Assembly: GCA_000727475.1 (NCBI GenBank)
Contig: KL647294.1
Location: forward strand, 2,968,848-3,032,847
From: Sarcocystis neurona
Lineage: Eukaryota > Apicomplexa > Conoidasida > Eucoccidiorida > Sarcocystidae
Direction: 5' to 3'
DNA length: 64,000 nt
Part shown: positions 37,723-50,556 of the stretch, piece after piece
How the letters are laid out: each line of letters starts with the position of its first letter
How positions within the stretch are numbered: the first letter of the stretch is position 1
The notes under the pieces: generated by a model
The model's database searches: none
What the model was told of the DNA's origin: nothing
The model's input: only the letters and a program-made list of their open reading frames with translations
Program-made: the position numbers and the translations under genes

Positions 37723-39980
37723 TGCCTGTGCGTTGCCACCACAAGACAGCAAACCTCATGCGGATGTTCCGAGACACATGGTATCCACGTGACGGTGTAT
37801 ACACATGAACTATTCGCGAACACCCATCTCTTATCCATCTGTCTGCCCATATGCGGTTGTGTGTATATATACATTTGCATATACGGAATCGTGATTGGTG
37901 ATGTAGATACGCGTATACACATATGCACATGTATATAAATTCACACACATACGTAAAGGTGCCGCCACTTACAGGAACAAGCAAACACACACATCTCCTA
38001 ACAAGCACTTACGTGAAAACACAGCCTTTTTGAAGTCAGCTTTGTCCACGTGAGTCCTCACCTGCCTAACTGCAGTAAACACGTACATCACAAATACATA
38101 TATATATATATATATGCATATGTGTATCTCCATGTATATGCGAGTACAGCCGTATGTAGATAGAGGAAGAGCGTGGACAGAGGTACATACATACATACAC
38201 ACAGCCATACGCACATACACTCGTAGAATCACGTGATTCGGCTTGAGGAAAAGATCGGCGCTGACGGTCTACTCGTCCCGCCGAATCTCCATAAATCACG
38301 GTCCTGTGGTTTGGCTTTCTGTATGATCTGCTGATGCGGCTGTCGCTGCTATCACCGCTCATGCGAGCGAGCAACAGAGGTTCTGCCTTGCTTCCCACAG
38401 GCTGCCTACTGCTTGTGATAGCACACCAGTTGCTGTGCAATCTCGCACGTACACACAACGGCTGCTGCGTTGCTGCTGCAGCCAGGTCGGCTATATCAGA
38501 AGGGTCCTTGCTTTTGCTGCACTATTCTGGACTCTGCAGCGGCGCTGCTGCTGCTACGTGTGCTGTTGGTGTTCGCGGTGCGCTCCCTGTCGCTGCTTCT
38601 GATATAATTGTTACTTACCGTTGTTCTCTGCTGCCACTTGTGGTGGACCGCAACCGCTTGTCCTGCACTGCTGCTGCTGACGATGGTGCACCAGATTCGC
38701 TTTGCTGGTGCGGCTGTGGCTGGTGGAGGAAGGGCCGCTTCAGCTACAAACCGCTCTCTCCCGCACGACTGTTGGAGCGGCTGCCGTACGTCGATACACC
38801 CACTGACTCCACGTAGTCACCTTCCTGCTGCTGGAGCTGGAAATGAAATCACTGAGATTTTTCCGTATAGACTGCTGCTGCAGCAGTATCACTGTCGCTA
38901 CGCTTGTCGAACGAAATCCAATGAGGGAGATGGAGAAGAAAACATGGCACTGACATTCTAGGACCTTGCGTTCCCACGCGGTTAATACACCCAGATGCAT
39001 GCTCTGCTGCTCTTGCGCTGAACCACGGTATTATGTCGTACCACATGGGGTGTATGCGCTGTTGTTGTTGTACGGCGTGTATGCGTCTGCTGCTGCTGGT
39101 ATAGCGTGCTGCGCGTGCTGTCTGGATTCCATCTTTGTCCTACTGTGCTATCCTGCTGGAATCGGTTACAAGCGCCGCTGCTGCTGTTCCTGTCGTGGTA
39201 ATCGGCGGCAAACCCTGCGGCTGCTGTAGTGTGTTTGTGCGTGTATAGCTGGTGCATGTATCTGTCTGTATGTGCTGCTGTCATGCCCTGCGCACATGTA
39301 CCGCTGCTGCGAAGAACTCTGCAGATGTGCTGATACGCTGCTGCAAGCTGACTCTGTACGTTGGAGTACTGCGTGCGTGCACGAGCTCCTGCCCCGGTAC
39401 CCCCGGCGCGCGTGCAGTTGCTCTAACGTCTGGCAGAGTGTGCTCCAGCTGCTGTAGCGGCCACGTGTATGCTGCTGCTCCTCCCGTAGCACGTGCGTGC
39501 AACTGCTGCTGCTGTAAACCGAGAGGCGATGCTGCACGTCTGATTGTTGCGCAAAGAATTGGTACTCTTGCCCCTGTGCCTTGCGAAAATGTGTTGCTGC
39601 TGATGCGTGCGCATACGTGTATGCGCTGCTGCTGTAGGTTCGCTGCACACCAGCTGCTGCGGCAGCGTGTGCGTTAAATGCTTCAGTCGCTGTAGCGGGC
39701 CTCTGTGGGTCTTCTCATTTGCTGCTGCGAACGCCAGGTGTAGGTGAGCAGAATGCGGAGCTGTGCTGCAGCTGCTGTTGTAACCTGCTGCGGGTATAGT
39801 TTCCCGAGACGCAAAGTGTTACTACTATTTCCCTTCCCCTTTACATGCTGTTCTTCGAATTTCTCTCTTCCCATCGACATGCTGGTATTCGAGCCCTTCT
39901 CTCTTCACACACTCCGTAGGCAGCGGTGCAGCTCATTACCAGACACGGCAGAGATACAGAAGTTTGAACGCCGTCGAGTA

Positions 39981-40720
39981 TATCTATATATATAGATANN
40001 NNNNNNNNNNNNNNNNNNNNNNNNNNNNNNNNNNNNNNNNNNNNNNNNNNNNNNNNNNNNNNNNNNNNNNNNNNNNNNNNNNNNNNNNNNNNNNNNNNNN
40101 NNNNNNNNNNNNNNNNNNNNNNNNNNNNNNNNNNNNNNNNNNNNNNNNNNNNNNNNNNNNNNNNNNNNNNNNNNNNNNNNNNNNNNNNNNNNNNNNNNNN
40201 NNNNNNNNNNNNNNNNNNNNNNNNNNNNNNNNNNNNNNNNNNNNNNNNNNNNNNNNNNNNNNNNNNNNNNNNNNNNNNNNNNNNNNNNNNNNNNNNNNNN
40301 NNNNNNNNNNNNNNNNNNNNNNNNNNNNNNNNNNNNNNNNNNNNNNNNNNNNNNNNNNNNNNNNNNNNNNNNNNNNNNNNNNNNNNNNNNNNNNNNNNNN
40401 NNNNNNNNNNNNNNNNNNNNNNNNNNNNNNNNNNNNNNNNNNNNNNNNNNNNNNNNNNNNNNNNNNNNNNNNNNNNNNNNNNNNNNNNNNNNNNNNNNNN
40501 NNNNNNNNNNNNNNNNNNNNNNNNNNNNNNNTATATATATATATATAGACATACATATATATAGATATATATATAGATATATATATATATATAGATATAT
40601 ATAGAGAGATATATAGATATATATATAGATATATATAGAGACAGAGATATATAGATATATATATAGATATATATAGAGAGAGATATATATATAGATATAC
40701 ACATATATATGTGTGATATA
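39981..40720. repeat. TA/GATA microsatellite interrupted by an assembly gap
   Basis: TATCTATATATATAGATA runs into a block of N at 39999-40531 (533 bases), and the sequence resumes as TA and TAGATATATA units up to about 40720. The gap is therefore probably a collapsed or unsequenced microsatellite, and its stated length may be arbitrary. Open frames crossing it are artefacts. Confidence 0.95.
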
Positions 40721-40930
40721 GAAAAGGGTGTATATGGACTCACATTTATGTTTGGCAGACACGCGTGACCAGTGCGGCGCAGGGCGTCCTTCATGTGTGT
40801 ATCAGACCGATAACCTCGTCACTTTTCCGGCGCTAGTAACAGTTTTCTTGAAGGTTGATTTTAGAGTACACGCGAGTTGCTGCATGCACTACACGGCGCC
40901 ATGTACAAACAGACACCTGCACAAGCGTAC

Positions 40931-40964
<34 letters not shown>

Positions 40965-41960
40965 GAATACGGCATTTAAACCTGTCTATATAGATGCGTA
41001 TCTGCAGGCAAGCAGGGCAGTACGTCACTATCTACATACACATATGCGTTAGGTAGGCGTATGTGCGCCTACCGGTGCACCTTCACACGTGCAGAAGTGC
41101 GCGTGAACTATCAAAGAATACCCGATATATCACACGGCTGTACAGTGCTCCTACTACGAACGTAATTAAATACCATTACCATCCTCACTGCTCCCAACAT
41201 TAAGCTGCTGAGCCGTGCCTATTAAAAGCTATCGCTTCTGCCGTCGGAACCGACACAGGCGATACAAACATTGGTATTACAACAACTTACGTTAATAACT
41301 ATACCGCTGATACCTCTGGACCTGGTTGTTCATACCGGCGGAAAGTGTGTATACCCTAGCTGCAGTGGCGTCATGAAGCTGACCACGGTATGTGCATGCG
41401 TCTGCCGCTTTTTCGTGGCGCAGCAACCTGCTGGTGAAACCTGTCTTTTTTTTCACTTGCTGCAACGCCGTTGCAAGTTCACAGTCGCAGGATCCACAGA
41501 AACAACAACCTTCTGCTGTCCTTGCTTCTTTCAATTTCCGCTCCCGCCGTGCTCCTTTTCCCCCTCTGTATTGCTGCCCTGCTGCTGCTGCTCCCCGTGC
41601 CGTGTCTTGCTGCTGCTGTCGTCGCCTGGCTGCTGTTGCTACTGCTGCTACTGCCACTGCCGCTGGTGCCTTCTGGCTGCCGTTGCTACGTTTTGGCCCC
41701 TCCACCTGCTTGGTGCTGCACGATTTCTTAAGCTTCATTCATCCACCTTGGCACGCCCCTGCCTCCTCTTGCGTCATCAACACAACTTCTCCTAGCAGCA
41801 GCGACTGGTTGTTGCAGCACTTTTTATGGTAACCCAACAGCAACGCCTCCTGTCCACCTCCTTCTTCTTTCCCTCCTTCTTTTCCTCCTCCTCCTCTTTT
41901 TTCTCCGACTTCTCTTCTGCTGCGCTGTCGCGCGCTGATTTTTCGGCCGCACCCCGTAAT

Positions 41961-42084
41961 GCGCTGCTGCAGCACTTTAGTCAAGCGCTATCGTGTCGGG
42001 CCCCCGCTCTCTTCATATTTGCGCTGCTGCAGCACTTCTCTTCAGTCAAGTGCTATCGTCTCGGGCCCCCGCTCGCTTCTCATT
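41961..42084. repeat. Tandem duplication of the 3' end of the unknown gene
   Basis: Copy one is 41961-42020 and copy two about 42021-42084; both begin GCGCTGCTGCAGCACTT and share GGGCCCCCGCTC. Copy two contains the last codons and stop of the minus-strand gene (GPETIALD). Copy one, read on the same strand, still encodes GPDTIALD and a stop, but in a different frame relative to the gene and downstream of its stop. Copy two carries four extra bases just outside the stop. Confidence 0.9.
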
Positions 42085-44755
42085 AGTGTGTCCAGCCTCT
42101 TAAAGAAGCTATCGTCGCCCGTCCTCTGCTTGATAAGCTGCTGCTCCTCCTGCTGCAGCTCTCGCCCTGCTGCTGCCGCCGCCTCCGTGACAGCTTGGAA
42201 GTCATAGAGCGGAATAGCATCTCGGTAATCGGCGGCGCCTAGGTCTTCTCCTATCGCGTACACATCAACACCCACCACCCCTTGCCTATTTATGAACGGG
42301 GACGGAGGCAGATGCTGCCACAAAGGCACCGGGCAATCTCTTTCGACGGGGAGAGGCACAGTCATTCCCGTCCTTGATGGCAGCGTAAATATAGACAGGC
42401 CGTGTCCAAGTTTTTTACAGATATACAGCTCTCCGGCCTCTTCCAACACCTCCTCCCCCGCCGCTTCTGCTTCCTCAACAGCAAGAGGAATACCCGTCTT
42501 AGGAGCAATACCAGCACCAGCCGCAGCAGCACCCGCCAGCTTCTCTGCTCCGGCTCCCGCTAACGGCATCTGCTCCGGCAAAGCCCCGTACGGCGGGCAT
42601 AAACCCGCACACGGGCCCTGCACAAGAACACCGCCAGCACAGCAGCTGTGAACACAGCAGTAGCGACTAAAGCAGTAGCAGTGGCTTCGGTCAACACCAC
42701 GCCAGAAGCAGCAGGTGCAAACACACCAGCACAAGAGCGGCAACCGTCATCACAGCAGCAGGAGCAGCAGCTGCCAACACAACAGGAGGAGAGCGGCAGC
42801 CGCCAACACAGCACCACAGCGTGAGGAGCAGAAGCAGCGAACACAGCAGCGGGAGGTGCAGCAGCAGCGACAGCAGCAGGAGCAGCGAAGACAGCAGCTG
42901 GAGCAGCAGTAGCAGCAGCTGGAGCAGCAGTAGCATCGACGACAGCAGCAGGAGCAGCAAACGTAGCACCACTACGGAGAGGCACCCTAGGAGCAGCCGC
43001 AGAAGCAACCTTCAAGTGTCAAACATTACACACAACATTGAAGAGACGGCAGCAGAAGAACCCGTAATACGAGACATGTGCATCAACCGCAAACGCGACT
43101 GAGAACGCACAGCAGCAGCACAGCTCCGTGCAGCGCCCGTAGCAAAGAAGCAGCGGCAGCACTGCATACACACACACGGGCAAATATACCCACAAGAAGC
43201 CACAGTCCCAGATCTGCGAGACACACGCGTCCGTTTCTCCCTCTGTGCTGTTCTCCTCTCTCTGTCCCTGCTTGCACTCTTCGATTCCCCTTCCCGAGTA
43301 GCTACCCCCACGACGCACGTTAATAACATTCCATACATTGTGTTATGACAACGACCCAGCTTCTTTTTCTTTCTCGCCTTGAAATCCCTGCTGCTACGCT
43401 GCGTGTCTAAGAGGACCTGTCCCCGGAAGCACCTCCTAGAAGCAGAGACAGCGTTGCGCACTTTTGATCAGAAGAGCGGCAGCACCGGAGCGGCAATTCG
43501 AACAGCAACGACAGCAGCAGCACCCACGTGTGACCGAAGCAACGGCAGCGACAAAACAGAGAATTTCAGGTGGCGTCGTCCTCCACGGCGGAACCATGTG
43601 CGGCAGGAACACCCAAACGAGATCGCGGTCACCGACGACTAAAAGGGAAAATTTCGGCATTCCGTGTTGAAAATCTAGCAGTGACACACAAACACGGATG
43701 CAGATACACACGCACACATACACGAATATGTGTGAATGTCTACTTACAGCCACCTTCTGGATACATAGGTGTCTACGTACAGCCGCACTTGCATACATGT
43801 GAAGATAGTCGTGTGCACAGGGCTACGTACATGAACAGCATGGGCGCCCACTAAACACTGCAAGCGCAAGTATATCCAGGAAATAGTGGTTCTCCTGCAG
43901 GCATATATACATATCTTAGTTTACGCCTGTGTGTGTACGTGTCAGTCTATATACGCATATTCACGTCTGCGCATCCGAGCCGAGCGGGAGTCTACTGCAG
44001 GGACCCCCCACATAGGCACGCAGTAGACTACGTGTCCACACAGCATGAACTCAGGCGTGCACTTGTCCACGCGAAGGAGATGGCTGCTGGACACTACGTG
44101 CTGTTAGTACACCTTTCCACGGGGAGGGCGACAAACTTCAGACAGAGAAATGAAGAAGAGCACACATCTACTGAAAGACCAAAAGATCTCGCTGCGCGGC
44201 GTGTGCCTACGTATGCAGTCGTCTCAACTGCACCGTTGGGGCGCAGGGGCACCGTCTACGGGCGGCTGTGTGAGCACGTGTGAGAAGCCGGCGCGCGCGC
44301 ACCTGGGGAGGAGGTACTGCCTCGTACTGGCCTTCCGTATCCTCGGAAGATCCGGCAGTAGTAGTAGGAAGGAGCCCCAGGGCTGCAGCAGCAGCTGCTG
44401 ATTCGGAGAGAGGAACGAGAATCGGGTGGCCTGCCTCGTCGAACGTCATTTGCGCCGTTAGGCCTTTGTTGTAAATTTCGAAACTTTCGCTTCGTTTTTT
44501 CAGCTCCTCAGCCTCTGCTGCCATCTCCATCGCCGCAACGGCCTCCAGTGTCGCTGTCTCTGATTTTTCATCTTCCTCTTCTCCTCTACCACCACCTCGT
44601 CGCGCCTCCTTTCCCTCCTTCTCCACCCCCTGCTGCTGTTGCATCTCATGTTGCTTCTTCTCCTCCTTCTCTTTCTTTCCCTCTTGCTCCTGCTTCTTCC
44701 CCCCCAACTTCGACGGAGAAGACGGCCGGGGACTTCTCGATGGTGGGGACCGCAT
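42042..44755 (-). CDS. Two-exon gene for an unrecognised 342-residue protein
   Basis: I do not recognise the family. Exon 1 is 44755-44303 and exon 2 is 42617-42042 on the minus strand. They are joined in phase 0 by a good donor (CCCCAG|GTGCGC) and acceptor (TTCTTGTGCAG), and the first ATG is at 44755. Residues 1-35 are basic and Ser/Pro-rich, 20-65 are Lys/Glu/Gln-rich, and 66-92 look like an acidic helix. A non-repetitive block follows (about 93-118, with FEIYNKGLTAQMTFDEAGHP). Exon 2 begins with a Cys/Pro/Ala-rich linker, then a compact block at about 214-295 (LYICKKLGHGLSIF, FINRQGVVGVDVYAIG, IPLYDFQAV) and a Glu/Gln-rich helix ending in SFFKRLDTLMRSE. No membrane segment or clear signal peptide is visible. 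The non-repetitive blocks, single clean frame and matched splice phase argue that it is real and probably conserved in coccidians. Confidence 0.75.
42618..44302 (-). other. Intron of the unknown gene
   Basis: This intron is 1685 bp, bounded by GTGCGC and TTGTGCAG on the minus strand. Near its 3' end, about 42640-43000 is CAG/CTG-rich. The remainder (43100-44300) is mixed, with a short microsatellite near 43680-43730. The open frames inside it have no recognisable domains. Confidence 0.7.
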
Positions 44756-47700
44756 GGTGGTGGGATGAGTCCTTGGTGCGCGCCTGAGATCCGGCAACAG
44801 CAGCACCAGAGCAGGCAGGAGAAGCAGAAGAAGCCGCAGCAGACCAAACAGCAAACACGTGCTGGATCTCTAGCGGGGCAGCAGCGGCACACGGCATCAC
44901 CGAACAAGAAGCAGCAGCCCAGAGCAACCAGCTAAGACACCACAGCAACAGCAGCGGCACACGCAAACACACCAGTAGCAGCGGCGCACCACCACCAACC
45001 TTACTACAGCAGCTACACCAGGAGTGCACTCGCGACAGCAGCAGATGACGAAGAGGCGCACTCCCAGCACTGGAACAACTGCAGCAATGCGATCACTGCA
45101 GCAACAGAGACGAGCAGAGGCACGTTTACCACCACGAATGCAGCAGCGGCCAATAAAACAGCCGCAACAGAAAAGGCAGCTGCAGCAAAAAACGCACCAG
45201 ATGCAGCATATACGAAAACAGGTACCGCAGGAGACCCAGGAGACACGGCAGCAAAACAGCAGATACAACACCACCAGCAACCAGCACACAAGCAGCAGCA
45301 ACAGACCTCTCAGCAACACTGCATACACCACCAACAGAAGGCGCGCGGGAGCAGCAGCATTTCAGGGGAAGCTATACAGGCAGCACTAGTAGCGGGCACA
45401 GAAGCAGCAATATCAACGGTGGCATGAATAACAGCAGCCGCAGCAGTTGTAGCAGGGCAGCTACCTCAGCAGCAAGAATAATGCTAACAGCGGGCAGTAG
45501 CAGGAGCAGCGTACACACGGCAACAACAGCTACGGAGCGACCAGCGGCAGCAGCTGCGACAGCAGCATTAATACAAGCGGTCGACTTCACTGGCAGCGGC
45601 ACCAGAGATACCCGCGCAAGACGGACAATACCAAATACAGCAAGAGCTACAGAAATAGCGGCCGCAACGATTCTACGTGCGGCAGCAGCTTGAGAAGCAG
45701 CAGCAACCAAAACGGGAACACCAGGCGCCGAGACACCACATACGCGAGCGTCGAAACCGAAGGAGGGCAGCAGTAGCAGTCGCTGAGTACTGGGAAGAAC
45801 CACAAGAAAGGCAGCTAGCGGGGAGCGGAAGCATAGGTGCGCTGGACCAGCAACTCCAACGCACGCACGGTGGCACACCGGCAAAAAAGACGCAGCTGTA
45901 CTAGGAGCAAAAGCAGCGGCAGCAGGGGGAGCAAAGCCGCAGCAGACGCAGCAACGCACTCGTAGGAGGCGCACCTGCAACACGAGGAAAAACTGCGACA
46001 GCGAAGGGAGCAAAGCAGCAGCAGAAGTGGCAGCAGGGACACCAGCTGCGGCCAGACCAGCTTCAGCAGCCCCACTTTCCTGATGATCCACACGTAACAA
46101 CAAGTACAGTGTCGCACGGTTACTTCTGACATGCTACTGTCACGACCAGCACGCCAAAGAAACCACCTAGCAGCAGCAAAAGGAAAGATATAACTGCGTA
46201 CGTGTGCGCAGAATAGAAGAAATGAAGGTGCAGAGCTCAGCACCAGCAGCAAAATCCGCAACAGCAGGAACAGCTGCAGCAGCAACAGCTACGAGGAATG
46301 CAACACTCTTGTCAGAATGAGCAGCAGCGGCACTTCCAGCGGCGCACTCAATAGCGACGACGCAGCCTGCCCAGCACTTCACGACCGTTCACGGCTGGGA
46401 GCCCAGCAGCTGCAAGCAAAGCAGCAGCTGCAGCAGAACTGGACAAGCAGCGCCGCCCACAAAGCAGGGAACCGCGGCAGCGCCTTCAGCAAAGATGAAG
46501 AAGAAGCAGCGCCCGCACCAAGGCAAGAAGCCCGTGGCAACGAGGGTCGGCACTTTGTATAGATCAGTCGTAACCGAAAGCAAGAGCCGGCATCTATGCA
46601 GACGTACATCGACTTGATGCATTCCTCTGCTAACACAGCTGCTCGGGCGCACACGACTGTACCAGTGTGGGCAGGCGAGAGCAGTCTACACAGGTCGTAG
46701 GTGTAGTGGGAGTACCACTACAAGCAAAATGCAGTGGTTTCAATTGTCCCAGCAGTAGTAGCAACTCAGACACACTGGTGAGACCGACCGTGAATAGCAG
46801 CACGGGAATAATGGTAACAAGGAGAGTCGCTGCAGAAGTCACAATACAGTAACACTTCGGATGTAACACTTTTGCTGGGGACAATGCTGTTGCAGGCACT
46901 CGCGGGTGCAGCAGTCCTCCCAGCACTACCAATATATGCAGAGGTTCTGTTGAAGTAGCAGCAGTCGTCGTCGTAGTAGTAGCGGTCTACAGAGTCGAAC
47001 TAGGTGTAAAATAGTAAAGTAGCAATGGTAACCCGCGTAATGGGAAGAACACTATCGTATCCCACGCACTGTTGCAGACGTTACATTATTAGTAGCAGTA
47101 ACTGTTCTGATAGGGCTTGTATACGCCTACTATCAATCCTCGTACTTCTTCCCCCAGCTGGCGCGGAAGCAGTCTAGCACTACTACGCGCATCAGTAGAT
47201 GCTTGAGGTTCAGCGATTTGTGTACTGGTAGAACGGGAATTCAACGTCGAACGACGAGAAACAAAATCCTTTCCTTGGCAGGCGCGTCTAACCCCTTCGG
47301 ATCACTTCTGACTCCCCCTAGCAACAGCAGATGTATTCTCAGGACCAGCACTGCGAGGGTAGTTCTTACACAGGTATCTAGGCCACAGATTCAAAACACA
47401 AACAGCCCGTGCAGCGATGACGGAGACGACCGTTCTGTTCCACGAGATTGTGTTAATCCGGAGTGCCATGCCTTCTATACTCTGGATACCACCTCGGCAC
47501 CTCCCTCCTGCGTATGCAGCCCACCGCGGGGTAAACTGAGAAGTCCGCCTACCTATCACCACGTCAAAGAATCCGTCGTGTCTCCGCACCTTTTGCACAT
47601 AGGATCTCGGCTCTCTAATGGTAATCGTACATTACTGTAGACGAGGCTACAGATCCTAGTTTCCTAATACGGGCTGCACCCACTTGCACCGGTACGAACG

Positions 47701-48761
47701 TATAGAGATTCAGTGTGCTTCTGCTGCGAAGTTCCCGTGTATCTTCTTTCCTTGCGTTTAAGCCTCTATACATGTGTTTGTACGTGTATGTCTGGAAGCA
47801 TATGCATGTACGTATGTACGTATGTATGTATGTATGTATCTGCGTGTGAGGATAAACTCCTACTATGTATGTACCGTACGTATGCACACATCTCATGTGT
47901 TTGTGTACTACAGTTCTCTGCGTTTGGCTCTGTCTCTGCTGTCTATTTAATCGCTCTGTTCTCTTTCAGCAGCACCGTCGGCTGGCTCTCCGCAGGCCCC
48001 GTCCTCCTGACACAACAACCACATGAAAGATTTCATGTGCAAGCGTTTCGATGAAAGACAAGCAGAACCCGCCGCAGCGCCAGTTGTCAGATCTGAAGAA
48101 ATGCCAGAGATCCTTACCGTGTGCTCGCGTAATTCTTCGGTTTGCTACCGTCCACCCTCCGTTAAATGGCAGCGGTGGTATCGGGTGGTTGGCGACGCAG
48201 TGCGAGCAGCCAGAAACGCCGATAATACCTGGAAACCCCGGGGGCGTCGCGTGACAAATGTTTCTGCTTGGTGCGGCCCTACATGCATAATAGCTTCGAT
48301 TTACCTGAAAATACCGGGAAGTACCGAAAATGCCACGTGTAGTGTGGACCAAACGGAGGAGAGCACACCTCTACCCCACCTCAGCGGGTCCCCCTTGCAA
48401 CCAGCCATCCAACTTCGAGCGGCAATAGCACCACCAGCAGCACCGGCGGCAGCAACCGACCAGAACAGCAGCAACAGCATCGGCAGCCCTGTTGTAGTAG
48501 CAGCAGCAGCAACGCGCTACAGCACTACTCGCACGCCAATACCTTTGTACAGTCCCTGTAGTAGACAGAGCATCGGCACCGTCCCCGCTGCTCAAGAGCA
48601 GCACAACCAGCGGCGTGAAACCATTCACATCTAGCCGTACAGCGGCGGTCTGGACACGGCGACGTTGGGGTTGTACCGTTGATGCAGCAGCAGGGGATGG
48701 TGGACACGCGTCCACTACGGTAGCACTCACCGTGATAGCGGCAGCAGCGATGATGGCGGCC

Positions 48762-48857
48762 GCAGCAACTGCAACAACAGTAGGAGCAGCAACTGCAACG
48801 ACAGTAGCAGCAGCAACTGCAACAACAATAGCAGCAGCAGCCGCAACAGCAGTAGCA
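48762..48857. repeat. 24-bp repeat, four copies, codon-periodic
   Basis: Units start at 48762, 48786, 48810 and 48834, with consensus GCAGCAACTGCAAC followed by RACARTAGSA. The 24-bp period equals eight codons. On the minus strand it reads as a hydrophobic Val/Ala repeat (VVAVAAAT-like), within an open frame of unknown significance. Confidence 0.85.
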
Positions 48858-50499
48858 GCAGCAGGCTCTTGCCGAACGAAGAACGCCCCGCAGGCGTGCT
48901 GTGCTGGACGTGTTACGTACGAAGAGGCGACATAGGGAACACGAGGATACACGAATGCGTTCCTCAAGTAAGAACGGTCTGAAGAGTCTGCAGGTACCCG
49001 CCGAGCGAACGATAGCACACCACTGCCACTCTTTGACACGGAAATCACAGTAGGAAGTGGTCAGGTCGTGCGCGACAAGTGGCAGCAGCAGGAATAGCCG
49101 CAGGAAGACCAGCAGCAACCCTGCCACCAGCAGAACCCACCGCTGTACAACTGACAGCAGCCGTAAGAGCTGCAGGAAGACCGGCAGCAACACTGCCAAC
49201 AGGAGAAGCAGGAGCAAAAGAATTGACAGCAGCATGAAGCAAAAGCGACAGATCTCGCAGTGAGACAGCACAGCATCTAACCAGCTGTACTCTCAGTACA
49301 AAAGGGAGCCGAAGAAGCAGCAGCAGCAGCACCAATACATGCAGTCAGAACAATCCCGGGAAGTCACGGACGCGACAGTAGCACGTGTACACGATGTCGT
49401 GCCCGTAGGGCAGAGACCAGCACGTGTGATAGCCTACAGACAGATGCCACCAGGTCACCTGTGCAGGAGCAGGAAGTCGAAGCGACAGATGGGTCACAAG
49501 AATATGGGATCGGCTACTGGGGGAGCAGCAACGCAAGGAGGACATCCCTGTGAACCAGCGGCAGCAGCTGCCCCGATGCAGTAGATGCAGGCTCAGCTGC
49601 AGTAACAACAGCAAGTCTGGCGGCGACAGTCGCAGAAAAGAGCGGCAGTCGCAGAGGAGAGCAGCAGTAGCAGCCGGAAGCAGAAACTATGCCCCATGGA
49701 TAGCAGGGAACGAAGCAGAACTGCAGGAAATGTGTAGCAGAAGTGGCAACGACAGCAAAAGCTGGCAGGGCAGAAGCCTCTTATTAAAAGGGTACTAGCG
49801 AAGTGCGGTAATCCACCATCAGGGTTCCTGTCTCGCGTTTTCTTGCAACACACCTGCTGCGTAGTAAGGACGGGGCAGCAGCCCACCGCACAGTAGCCGC
49901 CAGAGCAGCAGCAGCGGCAAGGCACTGTGATGGAAGGAAAAAGTGACCTTGACTTTACAGATATCTGGACACACCAGATAGCAAGGGCCGGCGCCAGCGC
50001 ACCACCAGCTCGCGTTCTGAAGAGCCCGCTCATCCCAAAAGATCGTTGTTCATCCGTAAATGGTCAGCCGTAACGGAAGTCAAGCTTCGAAACACGCGGT
50101 AGCCGTTGTCCAGCATTTCCAGGGGGGGAAAAGTACTTTTGGGATTGGCGTTCTGGCGGACGCAGATAACTCACAGATAGGTTCTGTCGTAATGCTACCC
50201 GACGTGCAGCCAGGGTAACAATTGATAATGCGCATTCGCTTGACTACGATTACGGCTGTGAACGCCCGAGTGGTAGTTGCAGTCTACAGACCAGCGCGAC
50301 ACCGTGACTTCGACAATCACGACACGGTCCATGTATGTCATTATGTTTATGTATATATATATATATACCTGTACATGTAAAGGTATCAGCAAGGGGCAGC
50401 TGTTCGTGCGTGTACAGGTACAAATATATGAAAAGGGCACATGAAGGGTAGACACACGGAGAATTCCAGAGAGGTACACACATCCACACACATGCGTAC

Positions 50500-50536
<37 letters not shown>

Positions 50537-50556
50537 GGAGAGAGAGAGAGAGACCC
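50500..50556. repeat. TA run followed by a GA run
   Basis: A TA dinucleotide run (about 50500-50521) switches directly to a GA run (to about 50553) with a single GGGAGA interruption. This is simple sequence with no gene. Confidence 0.85.

Larger units (their letters stand above)
33795..42041. other. Convergent intergenic region between the carrier and the unknown gene
   Basis: Both neighbouring genes end here, so no promoter is required. About 33800-36200 is degenerate CTG/CAG DNA, open on both strands, with no recognisable protein. About 36240-37620 is less repetitive and holds a 108-bp duplication. About 37620-38240 is GATA/TA microsatellite, 38300-39800 is CTG-rich, and 39981-40720 is TA/GATA repeat broken by the assembly gap. 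About 41100-41950 is mixed, C/T-rich towards the end. Confidence 0.6.

Noticed and set aside
45372..46103. Minus-strand open frame of 243 codons resembling a multi-pass membrane protein
   Set aside because: The Leu/Val/Ala-rich sequence follows from degenerate CTG/GCT triplets. Other frames are open too and no family motif is seen.
47966..48352. HEIFH, resembling a zinc-protease HExxH motif, in a minus-strand frame
   Set aside because: The motif is short, nothing else in the frame resembles a protease, and the plus strand is equally open.
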